64,000 nt of DNA from Anthoceros angustus (GCA_010909165.1 MU008172.1:682001-746000), one strand, 5' to 3'. Shown: positions 34,626-46,262, numbered from the stretch's first letter. Translations and numbers: made by a program. Notes: generated by a model from the sequence alone, not told the origin.

Positions 34626-35164
34626 TTAGATCTTTCCGGTGCCTTCCGGGCCTGGCTCTCCTCCTTTTTGCGGAGACCTCTTGATGGGTAGAAAATCAGC
34701 AGACGCGTTAGCACCAACGTATCCCACGGAACCAGCGGCCGTCAAGATAAGGAACTTCAACAACAAACCCCGCTTGGTGAACAGACCAGCGAAGGTCTCA
34801 AAGAACTTGCTCTGCATTCCCGTTGAGCGACATTCGTCAGAAATGCATCTAGTCAGAAAATACGAAAACCAAGCAAGCCCGGCAATTTCATCATCCAAAG
34901 CGGTGCGACAGCAACCTGGAGGGGGTTGTATGGTGAAGGGCCGTCAGAGCCGTAGAGGTCCCATTGACCTGTGGTGTTGGCGATGTCACCGAGGTCGAAG
35001 TAGACGCTCTTCTCACCATACTTGGCGGTGGCGACTCCCACCTTCCGGGGAGCGGCTTTCATGGAGACGGAACGGGCGGACGAGACGGCCAGCCTCTGTC
35101 CGGCAATGCTGCTGGAGCCCAGGCCCGAGGCCGTTGGAAGAGAGAGGGTGGTCATGGCCGCCAT
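34626..35164 (-). CDS. PSAO: Photosystem I subunit O, nuclear-encoded
   Basis: Small thylakoid membrane subunit of photosystem I, next to PsaH/PsaL, linked to state transitions and LHCII docking. Exons (minus) 35164-34916 and 34811-34626 give 144 residues. The transit peptide begins [16 protein letters not shown]. The mature part has [34 protein letters not shown], the membrane segment [20 protein letters not shown] and the end [18 protein letters not shown]. The same frame stays open upstream to 35503 with earlier Met codons. I chose 35164 because PsaO precursors have short transit peptides and the upstream residues look like untranslated sequence. Presence of PsaO restricts the source to the green lineage or red algae with PsaO; the other genes make it a plant. 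Confidence 0.93.
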
Positions 35165-36355
35165 GGATGCTGCAGCTGCTCCCACCCAACCTTGACGGAC
35201 GATTGAACTTGAGCGCGCCTGGGCGAAAACGGGCTGCGGTCTGAGAAGTGGTGATGGAGGAAGTGCAGGCAGCCGAGAACTCAGCGGCCAAGCTGCCTTC
35301 CCCTTTGATTTCCAAGGATAAGACGGGATAAGGAGAGAGGATTGGTCTGACGTATAGCAGCCAGAGGGAGGAAACGACTGGAGACTGGAGTAGGACTCCT
35401 GTAGAGAGAGAAGGAGCTTGTTATTTCTCTTTCGAGTGGGCATTGAAGGACCTCTAGCGGAGCGATTTATGGAGAAAAGTTGATGCCAATATGGAGAAAA
35501 CACCCTTACATACCCATGTGTGAGCGGGTAACTGTTGGCATTCGTGATAACTATGAACGCTTTCCCGGTTCATAAAATTCGTCAACTTATTAATGCGGGC
35601 GTGTGTGCATACGTGGGGCCCACCACTTACACTCCCGTTACCACCGGCATGCATCCCGGTGTGTTCTCATGCCATGGCAATGCATGCCATCCATACATCC
35701 AAGCACCGTATGTAATCAAGCCTATGGAAGACCGTAATCCCGTTCACGGATGGTTCACGATGCCATGAAGCCGTTAGGCTGTTTATCGCGCGCACAGGGC
35801 TCCATGCTTCAAATTCGCATACGAATTTACCGACCTCGCACTTACCGTGAACGCTGATCCGTCGTGTGTCGAGCTAAAGCTATGAGTGATCGGGTGGGAG
35901 GTATAGAAGAAGAAGAAGAATTTTATTTAAGTCCACTAAGGACGGATTTCCGTCATGGGACTTGGTACTTAACAACTTGTACCATGGTGTGCCTAAGCTA
36001 CTTGGAGAAGGGCATCCACTCCCTTTAGGCACCCCATCTAAGTACCGATCTAAGCTCAGGATGCTTAATCATGGCATTCTTATAAATGTGCGTCCATTTG
36101 GCCTAAGCCATTTGGACCACCATATACATATATGTATAGGAACCACCATCAGGTCCCTTCAAAATGGTTCAACACTATCTCCTGCTATCTTGTTATCGGC
36201 AGAGAAGTATTAATTCAAGGAAAATGCACTTTATTGTTGTCTAATTTTGCCAATCATTCGTTGGGAGAGAGTGGAGGACTTGCTCCACTCTCCACGGAGA
36301 CATATGGACCACTCGTTTCCTACCTCATTGTGAAATGAGACCCACAAAAAGGTGA
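35165..36355. other. psaO promoter and repeat-like DNA
   Basis: The first ~350 bp should be the psaO 5' flank. From ~35905, starting with a short GAA run, the DNA is AT-richer and looks like transposon-derived sequence with no readable domain. Confidence 0.4.
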
Positions 36356-37075
36356 GTGGAACCAACATCATTCGTAAACAAAATATGTGGTCTTGGCTCA
36401 GGCACACTAATACTTGGTGTGCCTTTGGAGGATTTTCGCAGCAATGATGCACCTTTTGAGGCATCTCAGAGTGTAGGAAAACATGAAGGCAAGGTATTAA
36501 GAGTGTCCAATGTGAAGCATGGCCGTCAATATCACTTTGATGTCAAGCAACTTGCTTGTTGGCCTCATCTTGCTGCGGTGTTCATTGTCTATGACCAGCA
36601 TTAGAGAGTTGAAGAAAAAGATAGAAAATGGTTGAAAGTGGTCAATACCACTTCCAAAATTTTGCGAAACTAATACACCTGATTGTGCATGTACCCTGCT
36701 TGGATTATCACATAGTGAAAGACTTCAAGATATTCAAGTGTGGTTACATGCATTTCGATTGCATATGCAGCAACACTATCCACTATGGCAGCCAAGCGCT
36801 TTCCTTTTGAATGATATTGTTGTCGAAATTATGTAGGAGCTCTACGGGCCACATGGGGAGATGCCTTGCCAATCTTGTTATGCCTATGGCATGTTAGGAA
36901 TTGTTGGCTGCGTCATCTCTTGCTCAAGGTTCGCCAGTGGATCGGAGAAGAAGAATGGCAATCTTTGCTCGCCTTAGTGATATCATGTATGTTTTACGTT
37001 GTTGGCACACAAAAACTGAGGCAAGGAAACTATTACAGTAGTTATATGTGGATTATGAAAGCGAAGCTTTAGAGT
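36356..37075 (+). pseudogene. Decayed MULE/SWIM-type transposase
   Basis: Several frames together read like the transposases common in moss and lycophyte genomes. FDVKQLACWPHLAAVFIVYD sits at ~36538-36600, YPLWQPSAFLLNDIVVEI at ~36778-36834 (the conserved W.PS.F..DD block, with the Asp pair reduced to Asn-Asp), and LPILLCLWHVRNCWLRHLLLKVR at ~36868-36935 (the C..H/W block after the catalytic region). Stops and frame changes separate them, so it cannot be active. No terminal inverted repeats were found by eye. Confidence 0.7.
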
Positions 37076-37373
37076 TCATTCAATACTTTGAGAACTAGTG
37101 GGAGGGGGGATTGCTTATATGGCTGAAATATTCAAAGACCATGCCTCATACTGGCCGGGATTGCAACTCATCAATAGAGGCTTCACATGGTTTTCTAAAA
37201 TCCTTGTTGAGCCATGATTCCATGCGTCTATGAGGCCATCGTATGGATTGGTTGCTCCACACACTAACTGTGGGCCACGGACTCTCCCCTTGGGTAGGAC
37301 ATGAGCTAGGTTTTGTTTTTCTCGTAGGCGCGGAGTAGAAAATAAGGCAGAAAGGGAGAAATAAGGTCTGAGT

Positions 37374-37507
37374 ACTCTGGACTGCACTCCGGAGTAGGCA
37401 GAGGGGCTCCGGACCGCACTCCGGAAGGGCTACGGACGACACTCCGGAGTGGATACAGACCGCACTCTGGAGCGCACCGTGGTAAGTCCGGACTACACTC
37501 CGGAGCA
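37374..37507. repeat. Tandem ~30-bp repeats centred on ACTCCGGAGT
   Basis: CACTCCGGA(G) or a close variant appears about five times at ~25-40-bp spacing. ACTCCGGAGT is a 10-bp palindrome. Spacers carry GGACTGC/GGACCGC variants. Confidence 0.7.
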
Positions 37508-37675
37508 GGACGGGATAAGTACGCCAAGTAAAGTAACTTAGGAGTCGGAGCGTATTTTAGGCAGACGGGGCCACGTGGACGGTACTGAGAGGTGAACGGG
37601 CATGCAGCGGACCAGGACCGTAGGGTTGCCAGTGGCCGTTATAGGCAGGTATTCACGCTCCGGGTACAGCGCGCC

Positions 37676-37775
37676 AGCGTAAGGCTAGAGTACGCGGCGG
37701 CGTAATAAGGCCGCAGCACGCGGCGTAAGGCTAAATGCGGCGTAAGGCTAGAGTACGCGCGCGTAAGGCTAGAGG
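37676..37775. repeat. Short GCGTAAGGCTAGA tandem repeats
   Basis: GCGTAAGGCTA recurs at about 37677, 37721, 37740 and 37761, with short GC-rich spacers. It adjoins the frameshifted plant-transposon ORF and may belong to that element's 5' region. Confidence 0.65.
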
Positions 37776-38024
37776 ATGCGGGCCTCGGCGAAGAGACGCC
37801 CTCCCGCCCAGCGGCTACTCTCGACGTCGTGGGCCGGAGCGAAGGTCATTCTTCCGGACCTCACGGCAGCCTCTCTCCTCACACCCTCTCTGGCGTTGTC
37901 TTTTCGAGCGCCCAGGCACTCTCGCACGCGGCTCACCCTCGTGGTTGGAGCGACCAACGCAGCGACAGAGGGGCAGAGGAGTGTTGAGCCACAACTTCCA
38001 ACAGCGGAGCAAGAAGAGCGCGGC

Positions 38025-38939
38025 AATGGGACCCAAGAAGGCGGCGGAAGTGTGGGAGCCCTGGCGCTTGGTGGAGCGCAACATCGTCACCAAGAGATAC
38101 CCCGACTTCGGGCCCTGGCTGGAGGAAGCGGAGGAGCTAGTGGAGCAATGGCACCTGGACATCTTCAGCGCGGTCTGGACTTTTGACAGCGTCACTCTCG
38201 TCCGAGAGTACGCTCGGAAGATGTTGGCAGTCGCCAACAAGGAGGTTCGCTCCAAGAGCTTGAGGGAGGACCCCAGGAGGTGGATCGTGGAGGTCCTGAG
38301 GGCGGTTTACAACCGCCCAATGGAAGAAATTGGGGGCGTAGTCCCAGAGCCCCTCAAGGTGAGGGGAAAGGTAGAGGCGGTGAAGGCGGCAATGTTGAGG
38401 CCAAGGACGCAACGGTCGTCCAACGGCTGGTTGATGTCGGACTGGACAGCAGGCGGTGTGGGAGGGCGTACAAGGTCATTGTCCACTGGAACATGCTCAC
38501 CAAGGTGGATCACCTTGGTGGCAACCTTATGGTGTTCCTTCATGCTCTACAGCGGGGGAAGAGGGCCGACTGGGGGCGGATCATCTTCGCCCGGATCAAC
38601 CAGGAGGCCAAGAAACTACGGAGCGAGAAGCCGCCTCCGTCAGCACTATCGCCCTTCCTCATCCATGTATGGGGACACCTCAACCTCCTGAAGGAGGGAG
38701 AGGAGGAGCGGGCGCTCCGGAAAGGGCTGGCGGCCTTGCCAGAGGCGGAGCGTGAAGGAGGGAAGGCGCCAGAGGCGGAGGTCCGACCTCCTAAGGCCAA
38801 ACGGGCCCGGGAGGACGACGATTGGGAAGGGATTCCGGATTCCATACGATTGGAACGGACCCCCTCGCCGCCCAGGGAGGTATGGGAAGATATTCCCGCC
38901 TCCCTTCTTTTGGTCCCGGCAGTGAGCTCCTCGTGCTAA
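38025..38939 (+). mobile_element. Plant-transposon (gag-like) ORF, frameshifted
   Basis: Begins MGPKKAAEVWEPWRLVERNI and reads in one frame to about 38390 (VRGKVEAVKAA). The matching text then continues in another frame as NVEAKDATVVQRLVDVGLD. After the break come VHWNMLTKVDHLGGNLMVFLHAL, RADWGRIIFARINQEAKK and PPSALSPFLIHVWGHL, which resemble the 'putative plant transposon protein' domain found beside retroelements. It ends in an acidic/basic low-complexity tail and a TAA at ~38937. The break could be a one-base error or real decay. It lies directly upstream of the ~0.7-kb tandem units, which may be part of the same element. Confidence 0.6.
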
Positions 38940-39102
38940 GGAGCACCTGGGAGAGAATCGGCTGGCGCCTGGCCACCAGAACCCACCACGGCCCCAAGAG
39001 TGAGCCTCACGGACGAGGAAAGTCGTCAAGAGGCGAAGATGGCTCCCACCAACGAAGCGCCAAGGAGCGCACCGGTTCCTCTGCTCCTACCTACGGAGTG
39101 GC

Positions 39103-41200
39103 AGGAGGCGGAGGAAGCCGTAAGAAGGGCGGAGTAGGATGCCGCCCAAGGCGCAGGGGCCACTAGCAAAGAACCACACCCGGAGCAGCCTTGTCCCGAG
39201 TGAAGGGGCAAGCGAGCCAGCTCCAGGACCCCCTCACCACCTCCGAGCCCCAAACGAAGACGGGCGGAGAAGGAGTTAGCAGCCCACTCGGAGGCCAGGA
39301 GAGGAGGATGTGGTGGTTACCGCGGTTGTCGAGACCCGGAAATAACGGAGGTCTCGAGAAGGGGAAGGGGCCCCGCCTCGCGGATCATCCGATTGGGTGC
39401 ACCGCAACTGTCGGGGCTGGGAATTGGGTCATCGGCGCCGAGGCGGAACCAAGGGCACTCCCAGGCCCACCGCCGATGACGGAGATAGGCGGAAGAGGGG
39501 AAGATAGTAGGCGGCTGACTAGGAGCTGCGCCACCATTTCGAATAGAAGTGTAATAAAGACGCCGCCCTTGGGCGTAGTTTAAGAGGGCAGGGCTGCTCT
39601 AGTAAAGCATCTTTTCTTGGGGTGGATACTGCGTTTCCTTGTAGACCCTTGTGCGTCTTTTGCTAACGTGAGTCTGAGTCAGGCGGCTGACCGGAGATTG
39701 ATCAAGGTCCGGTGGCGGACCCTAGCGTGTGGTGGTGTGTGCGGTGGGTGGACGAGAGACCCTGCTCTTCCAGCCGGCGGAGCGTTGGGCGGATCGGAGC
39801 GTGGCGGAGGCGGAGGAAGCCGTAGAAGCGGAGTAGGATGCCGCCCAAGGCGCGAGGGCCACTAGCAAAGAACCACACCCGGAGCGGTCTTGTCCCGGCA
39901 GAAGGGGCAAGCGAGCCAGCTCAGACCCCCTCACCACCTCCGAGCCCCAAACGAAGACGGGCGGAGAAGGAGTTAGCCCTGAGGCCGGGGAGAGGAGGAT
40001 GTGGTGGTTACCGCGGTTGTCGACCGCAGGCTGCGACGGGGTCTCGAGAAGGAAGGGCCCGCCTCGCGGATCATCCGATTGGGTGCACCGCTTGTCGAGG
40101 CCGGAATTGGGTCATGTGGCCAGGCGGAACCAAGGGCACTGCCCACCGATGACGGAGATAGGCGGAAGAGGGAAGATAGTAGGCGGTAGGGGGCACCTTG
40201 GCTGGCCACATTTCAATAGGAGTGTAATAAAGACGCCTGGCCCTTGGGCGAGTTTAAGAGGGCAGCCGCTCTAGTAAAGCATCTTTTCTTGGGGTGGATA
40301 CTGCGTTTCCTTGTAGACCCTTGTCGTCTTTTGCTAACGTGAGTCTGAGTCGCGGCGAGCCTGGCCCGAGATTGATCAAGGTCCGGTGGCGGACCCTAGC
40401 GTGTGGTGGTGTGTGCGGTGGGTGGACGAGAGACCCTGCTCTTCCAGCCGGCGGAGCGTTGGGCGGATCGGAGCGTGGCGGAGGCGGAGGAAGCCGTAGA
40501 AGAAGGGCGGAGTAGGATGCCGCCCAAGGCGCAGGGGCCACTAGCAGCAACCACACCCGGAGCCAGTCTTGTCCCCGACAGGAAGGGGCAAGCGAGCCAG
40601 CTCCAGGACCCCCTCACCACCTCCGAGCCCCAAACGAAGACGGGCGGAGAAGGAGTTAGCAGCCCACTCGGAGGCCAGGAGAGGAGGATGTGGTGGTTAC
40701 CGCGGTTGTCAGACCGCCGAAGCCCAACCGGCTGTGGTCTCGAGAAGGAAGGGCCCGCCTCGCGGATCATCCGATTGGTACCCGAATCGCCGTGGGAATT
40801 GGGTCATCGGCGCCGAGGCGGAACCAAGGGCACTCCAGGGCACGCTGGCGACGGAGATAGGCGGAAGAGGGAAGATAGTAGGCGGCCGATTAGTACACCG
40901 AGCTGGCCACCACCGTAATAGGAGTGTAATAAAGACGCCTGGCCCTTGGGCGTAGTTTAAGAGGGCCGAGCTCTAGTAAAGCATCTTTTCTTGGGGTGGA
41001 TACTGCGTTTCCTTGTAGACCCCAGCGCCTTTTGCTAACGTGAGTCCCGAGTCAATGAGGTGCACGAGAGATCAAGGTCCCGGTGACGGACCCTAACGTG
41101 TGGTGGTGTGTGCAGGGGTGGACGACCAGAGACCCCTGCTCTTCCAGAGCAGCGGACCGACGTTGGGCGGATCGGAACGCGTGAGCCGGAGGAACTCTTA
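39103..41200. repeat. About three ~0.7-kb tandem repeat units
   Basis: The landmark GGAGGCGGAGGAAGCCG recurs at ~39103, ~39805 and ~40479, and a divergent form at ~41186, giving periods of ~702, ~674 and ~707. Each unit contains GTAATAAAGACGCC, TCTTTTCTTGGGGTGG and GATCAAGGTCC(C)GGTG. The AATAAA and the reiteration next to a gag-like ORF suggest long-terminal-repeat sequence in a tandem array, but no clear LTR ends or primer-binding site are seen. Most of each unit is identical, with differences in short patches. The open frames inside are not conserved genes. Confidence 0.8.
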
Positions 41201-42348
41201 GAGGGTGTGTAGAGCCCGGACGGAGAGGCCCGGCGGAACGACGGAGGAGGTTCGGACCACGCAACCCAGCCACTCTTCCCCAAAGGATGATGAGTGTAGA
41301 GAGAGAGCGGTGAGGAGAACGGATTAGACGAACGAGGGACGAATTGATAGGATACGGACGCGAACGAGTCCTTAAACGTTTGGCCACGCCGGGCCTATTC
41401 GGTGAACGTGAGAGTAGTTAGGTGTAAAACTGTGGACATGTGCGCTTGAGTCCGAACGGTCACTACGTTGCGGTGAGAATCGGTTGAAAACGTGCCAAAC
41501 GGAGTCTATCATTCCCTTGGGAACGGACTCCTTGCTACAATGACACGGGATTGTGCGCGCCTGGCTGGCCGTCAGCGAAAGTCGCGCCACACTAACTGAT
41601 ATAGTATGTAAAGTATATTAGCATAAGCACTTCTCAAAAACAGCATGGCTTCAAATACAATTCAAAGCAGGAAGTGATTATCGAAAATATGATGAGGGGC
41701 TCCCTCTCCATACCTAACGACCAGTTCACACTTCCTAGCAATGTCCACGAACCAGCTCTAGAGCTCAACAAATCACAGGTTAATCCATATTGTACACAAT
41801 CCGATGGGGGACTGGGTATGCTGTAATTGCGTAAGAAGAAAGTAAGGATTTTTCTCTAAACACTAGACAAAGATATAACGAATGAACAGCCAATTTCATT
41901 CAATAGGTGAGCTCCTCTATACCCTTGTATCTACTTCTAGTCACATTGAGCCTTCTCTAGTAAGAAAGGACATGGCGTGTACCAAAGGCTTGCAAGCATC
42001 AATAAAACCTCAAGGTATGCTACATTAATGCCCGTACACATATTGGCATAATACAATTCGGACATCGCAGGACCTTGTATGATCAAATACTTCTTTGCTA
42101 GAGCATGCCTATGCCGGAGCCAATATCTTTTTGTATCAACTACGATAGTCGGAAGCCCAATCTCGTGGAGCGCAAACTTTGAAGTCCGTTGAGCTGAACA
42201 AAATGGAGAATGGTCTTAGAAACAGTTTGAAACGAAAAAAGAGCATTGTCGAGCTTGCTACCAGCTGGAAGCATCCTTAGAAAGTGAGGCAGGTGAAGAT
42301 GTATACAGTTCTACTGCGAGATAAGAATTAAGTGTGAGCTTGCTCAGC
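41201..42348. other. AT-richer non-coding DNA
   Basis: Composition changes from GC-rich to AT-rich at about 41.6 kb. No gene or RNA is recognised. A faint copy of the 170-bp unit may begin near 42180. Confidence 0.4.
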
Positions 42349-42776
42349 AACTCATTTTTTGTCGTCATGCCTTTAAATGCTTATTGCGGTCTCTATACTT
42401 GCCCGGAAACTCCATAGCTTGATTTGAAAGAACGCTCTCAATTCAAGCTAAAAAATGAGCCATCTGTATCATGATAAGATTGAACATATTTTAAGGTATG
42501 TATGACACAAAGAGAACAAACTCATCTTTTGCTGTGAATCCTTTCAATGTTTATTTCGATCTACATATTTGTTTCTAGGCTCTAAGAACGAATTAGAAAG
42601 AAAGCTCTTAGCGTAGGCTTCAAATAAACTATTTGTGTCTTGATATGGTTAAATACACCTCTTCCTATGTATCGAAGAAGATACATTCAAATCAGCCCTT
42701 CCTTTGAATGATTATTTTGGTCTCCACACTTACGGTAACCTTATGGACACCAATGTCTAAAAACGTGATTTGAAGT
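42349..42776. repeat. Diverged 170-bp tandem repeat (about 2.5 copies)
   Basis: Starts at 42349, 42519 and 42689, exactly 170 bp apart. Each begins AA(C/A)TCA, followed by CCTTT(A/C/G)AATG, a TTATT..GGTCT/GATCT block, and further on GAAAGAA.GCTCT and ATCTGT/TTTGTGT..TTGATA. Copies are roughly 60-70% alike by eye. The third is cut short at about 42776. Confidence 0.65.
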
Positions 42777-43706
42777 GCCCACCACAACGGTTTGAATGTA
42801 GACCGCGAACTATGATAACGGTGCCCCCCGACTTAGTACTAAAGCGTACATGGAGTATTCGAGTTCATCATGAATGCATACATGTGGAATGCAGTGCATA
42901 AGGTACATATGGATGCGGGCATGTGCGCGCATGCGACACACTACCGACCGCATCAGGTAAGGATGTAGGCATGTTCTTGTGTGCCACTTGCTTCTAACCG
43001 GCTATTGGAGTCTCAATAGTAGGCCCTACATCTGTACACACGCGCACATTAACAATGTGTCGAGTTTTAGAAGCTGATGAATGCTTTGAGGAGTTTAATT
43101 GTTTGGCTATTGTTTGGGGAGTTTAAAGGATTTCTTCTTCTTTCATTGTAGTTATTAATTAGGCACCATTGTATTCATCTTTATTTATTTTTATATATTA
43201 TTTTTTATTCTAAGTTGAGGAAAATGAAGCTTAGTTGGAAATGTGTGCCATAGGTCATCAAAGTGTGCAAGTTATAGCCAAGTGCCTTTGAAACTGTCGT
43301 CCTTCTATTGAGTATCAAGTACTAGATTGCAATGGACTTTGGGTTCATGCCTAGTTGCCCTAGGAGTCGCAAGCCAATTTCAACTTGGACAAGATGGGGC
43401 TGGCAAGTGGACCCTACTAGCCTCGTTAGGCCACTACCTGGGCGCCTCATTAGGTCACTACCCGAACACCTCATTAAGCGCCACATGACAATGAGAGGAT
43501 GTAATTTGAAATTGTTGAAGGCAGTACTCAAACTGCTAGCCCAGTAACTCTGCACACCACTAAGCTATTCCTTCTTGGCGAAGAATATAATGTAGCAAAA
43601 CAATAGCCGTACGGTGCAGAACAGAGCGGAGTGGAGTTGTGCGCACGGCGCGATGTGGTGCAACGCCTCAACAGTGGAAATTGGATGGGCTTGATGTAGG
43701 GCTTGT
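42777..43706. other. Non-coding DNA without recognised features
   Basis: AT-rich up to ~43250, then mixed. A small direct repeat (CACTACC.G..C.CCTCATTA at ~43430 and ~43456) is present. Nothing else seen. Confidence 0.4.
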
Positions 43707-44309
43707 GTGAGGCTTATTTGTTTCACGGTAGGTGTGCCTTTGTCCTTGGAGGTCTTACATGAAGAGCATGTCTCTTCTCATAAGAGATTTAGCTTTGTCT
43801 ATTTATGCCAAGTCTCTTTCTCATCTCCCCTGATTTCAAGTGGAAAATTAAGACTCATTAATTTAAAGGGCCAAAAAAGCTTTACAAACAAGGATCCAAT
43901 AAGAACTCTTATGGGAGTTACACAGCAGCTAAAGAAACTACAAGAAGCAGCATCCTCAAAACTGGAGTTAAAGAAACTACAAGAAGCATCATCCTCAAAA
44001 CTCGAGTTAAAGAAATTACAAGAAGCACCATCCTCAAAACTGGAGTTAAAGAAACTACAAGAAGCATCATCCTCAAAACTCGAGTTAAAGATATTACAAG
44101 AAGCACCATCCTCAAAACTCGCACGAGGAGTCGTAATGGAATATAGCATTACCCTCCAAACTCATACGAGAAGTCATAACAGAGTATCCATGAACATAGA
44201 AGGACAATCCTCCAATTTCAAACCAAACCAAACCTCCACTAGGCCAACCATCTCCACCAAGACCAAAAAAAAAGCAACAAATAAAAGAAAATCACCCACA
44301 AAGCCATAG
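43707..44309 (+). CDS. Hypothetical repeat ORF (13-residue units)
   Basis: A 200-residue frame whose centre is five tandem copies of a 13-residue unit, LKKLQEASSSKLE with variants, predicted to be helical or coiled-coil. The C-terminus is rich in Thr and Lys (TKTKKKATNKRKS). No family is recognised, and the openness mostly follows from the 39-bp repeat, which has no stop in several frames on either strand. A real gene is possible but unproven. Confidence 0.25.
   Translation: MRLICFTVGVPLSLEVLHEEHVSSHKRFSFVYLCQVSFSSPLISSGKLRLINLKGQKSFTNKDPIRTLMGVTQQLKKLQEAASSKLELKKLQEASSSKLELKKLQEAPSSKLELKKLQEASSSKLELKILQEAPSSKLARGVVMEYSITLQTHTRSHNRVSMNIEGQSSNFKPNQTSTRPTISTKTKKKATNKRKSPTKP
43929..44123. repeat. 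39-bp minisatellite, five units
   Basis: Units 43929-43967, 43968-44006, 44007-44045, 44046-44084 and 44085-44123 are all exactly 39 bp. Units 2 and 4 share CATCATCC/CTCGAG; units 3 and 5 share ATTACAAGAAGCACCATCC. The array therefore looks like duplication of a 78-bp dimer. Confidence 0.95.
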
Positions 44310-45166
44310 AAAGTGAGTACGCCACATGGAAAGCGCAGAATCATCATAAAACTTTGCCTATAACTAATCTCTCGGCCAAAACAACTTAGGGCGAGAAGAT
44401 CAAAGAGCCTCCATACCCACGCACTTGTTGCCAAATTTGACACAAAATCGCACGAGGTGCCTGAGAAGGGCTGCCCAGGCCACGGAAAGAAGCGGCACTT
44501 GAGAAGCGTTGAGCTAATAGTCATTGAGGCAGCAACAAGCACCGCGTTGAGCCAACAACGGCTTTGTGCCAGTAGCAACCACCTCTAAATCAGCTAGCAT
44601 AGAACTTCTTTGAGGAAACACGCTAGTTGGAAAGTGCCAACAATTGTGCCAAGGCTTCTTTCTCATGAGGGGAAAAAGTTGAGTTACGACACTTCGAGTT
44701 TTTTGCCGAAGAACACAACAGGTTATAATCCATGTCCACACAAGACCTACAACTCAGATTGACAGCTGTTGAGATAGCCGTGGTGACGGTTGGTGTGAGT
44801 GAGCTCGTGAAGACTCCTAAGTTCGAGAATCTAAACATATATATCGCGATACTACATTGAAGACAATGTACGCTAAAAAACCAAACAAGACCGTGGCAGA
44901 TCATAGTGAAAGATGTCTTGTGTTGTGTTTTGGGTGTTACTAAAATACAAGCGTAAAAGACATGTAGGGAGTTCTTTCTTAAAAAAAAAAGATCAATACT
45001 TAAAAACCTTTTGAATAAATATGTACGCATAAAATATATGTTAACATATATAGGGAATATATGTAAATATATTAAAAATATTCATAAAATATGAATAAGA
45101 AAAAAAATACGGAATTACAATTTTAATCATAAAATATCCATATAAAATAAATCTATGACTCACCGA
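44310..45166. other. AT-rich non-coding DNA
   Basis: No gene recognised. 44930-45160 is very AT-rich with poly-A runs. Confidence 0.4.
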
Positions 45167-45296
45167 ATACCATAGAAACTCTCGAATTTAAATGAAAATC
45201 CACCCTAAGTTCTCTAGGTAGTAATTGCGTCATACCATAGAAACTCTCGAATTTAAATGAAAATCCACCCTAAGTTCTCTAGGTAGTAATTGCGTC
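45167..45296. repeat. Perfect 65-bp tandem duplication
   Basis: 45167-45231 and 45232-45296 are identical. The identity implies a very recent event or an assembly duplication. Confidence 0.95.
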
Positions 45297-46262
45297 TGGG
45301 AACTATGTGAGACGTCTCAAAGCCAGAGGGCTAAGGAGCTTGCCTCGCCAAGTTTGGCAAGGATCCTCAGGCTATAGGTACCTGCCTAAATGTTTGACTA
45401 GGCTAAATGTTTAGGTGATCCTATCCGAATTTGCCATATATGCTGCCTTAACACTGGGAAAACCTGTGTACCACCTTTTTGTTTGGGTTGGCTGTGGCTT
45501 AGCGACAATCGTACCGAGAAGCATTCGAAGAGGTGGATTCTGCATTGCTCTCGACGAGTTCAATTCTGCTTGAGCTGTGGTTGGGAAGTCATTCTGGGTG
45601 ACGACATCGTAATCGTTTGCCTGGACATAATTTAGCAGCGGCAAGAGTTACATGAGATTGTGGGACACTTCGTTTCATGCTGCTGAACCGGAGGTACACG
45701 CACTGCTTGCTTAACAGATTTTGCCTCTGACGCTAGGCTCCCTGTTGTCGCGGGGTATCCCTTGGCTCAGCAGAGGAAGGCGAGCACCTTGGACTCTTTC
45801 CAGATAATGCAAACGGGGAGCTTTGGCTGCGCAATCCTGATTTACCAGAGAAGTGGATCTTGATTCCCAGCCAAAGTGTCCAAGGAAAAGGACGGAAAGG
45901 GAGGGGAACGCTGAGCTGAGCTGTGCGCAGAATTTAGGATTTGGTGGATCCGAATTTTGTGCGCGAGGTTGAGGCACAGGCGCCGGCAATGGAAGAAATT
46001 GGTCACGAGCCAAACCAAGTAGAATTTGGAGTAGAAGATAGTGTTCGAAGCAAGGCTGAGAGAGCAATAATGGAAACCTCTCCAGAGCCCTTTTATGTTC
46101 TTCAGCGCAACCAGAGAGCCCAGCCGCAAGAGGGTGTGCTCACACATACCCGCATTTGATTGAAGGACAGCAGCCAGACGAAGACACTGTGCTGCCGGAA
46201 ATTCACAGGCTGCAGACATCGGGAGAGCCATAGAAGCAGAAGGGGGTCATGCTGTCACAAGC
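45297..46262. other. 5' flank of the RRM gene
   Basis: An open frame with Met at 45989 (MEEIGHEPNQVEFG) ends at 46159. It may be an upstream exon of the RRM gene, because its acidic composition is similar, but no splice link could be settled. Confidence 0.35.

Noticed and set aside
38025-41200. Idea of a novel protein-coding gene cluster in the 38-41 kb GC-rich block
   Set aside because: Open frames after 38.94 kb recur with the ~0.7-kb units, change frame between copies, and carry no conserved domain; repeats explain them better.
43799-44149. Minus-strand frames with repeated SFEDGASC-like units
   Set aside because: Translation of the 39-bp minisatellite in other frames; no independent support.
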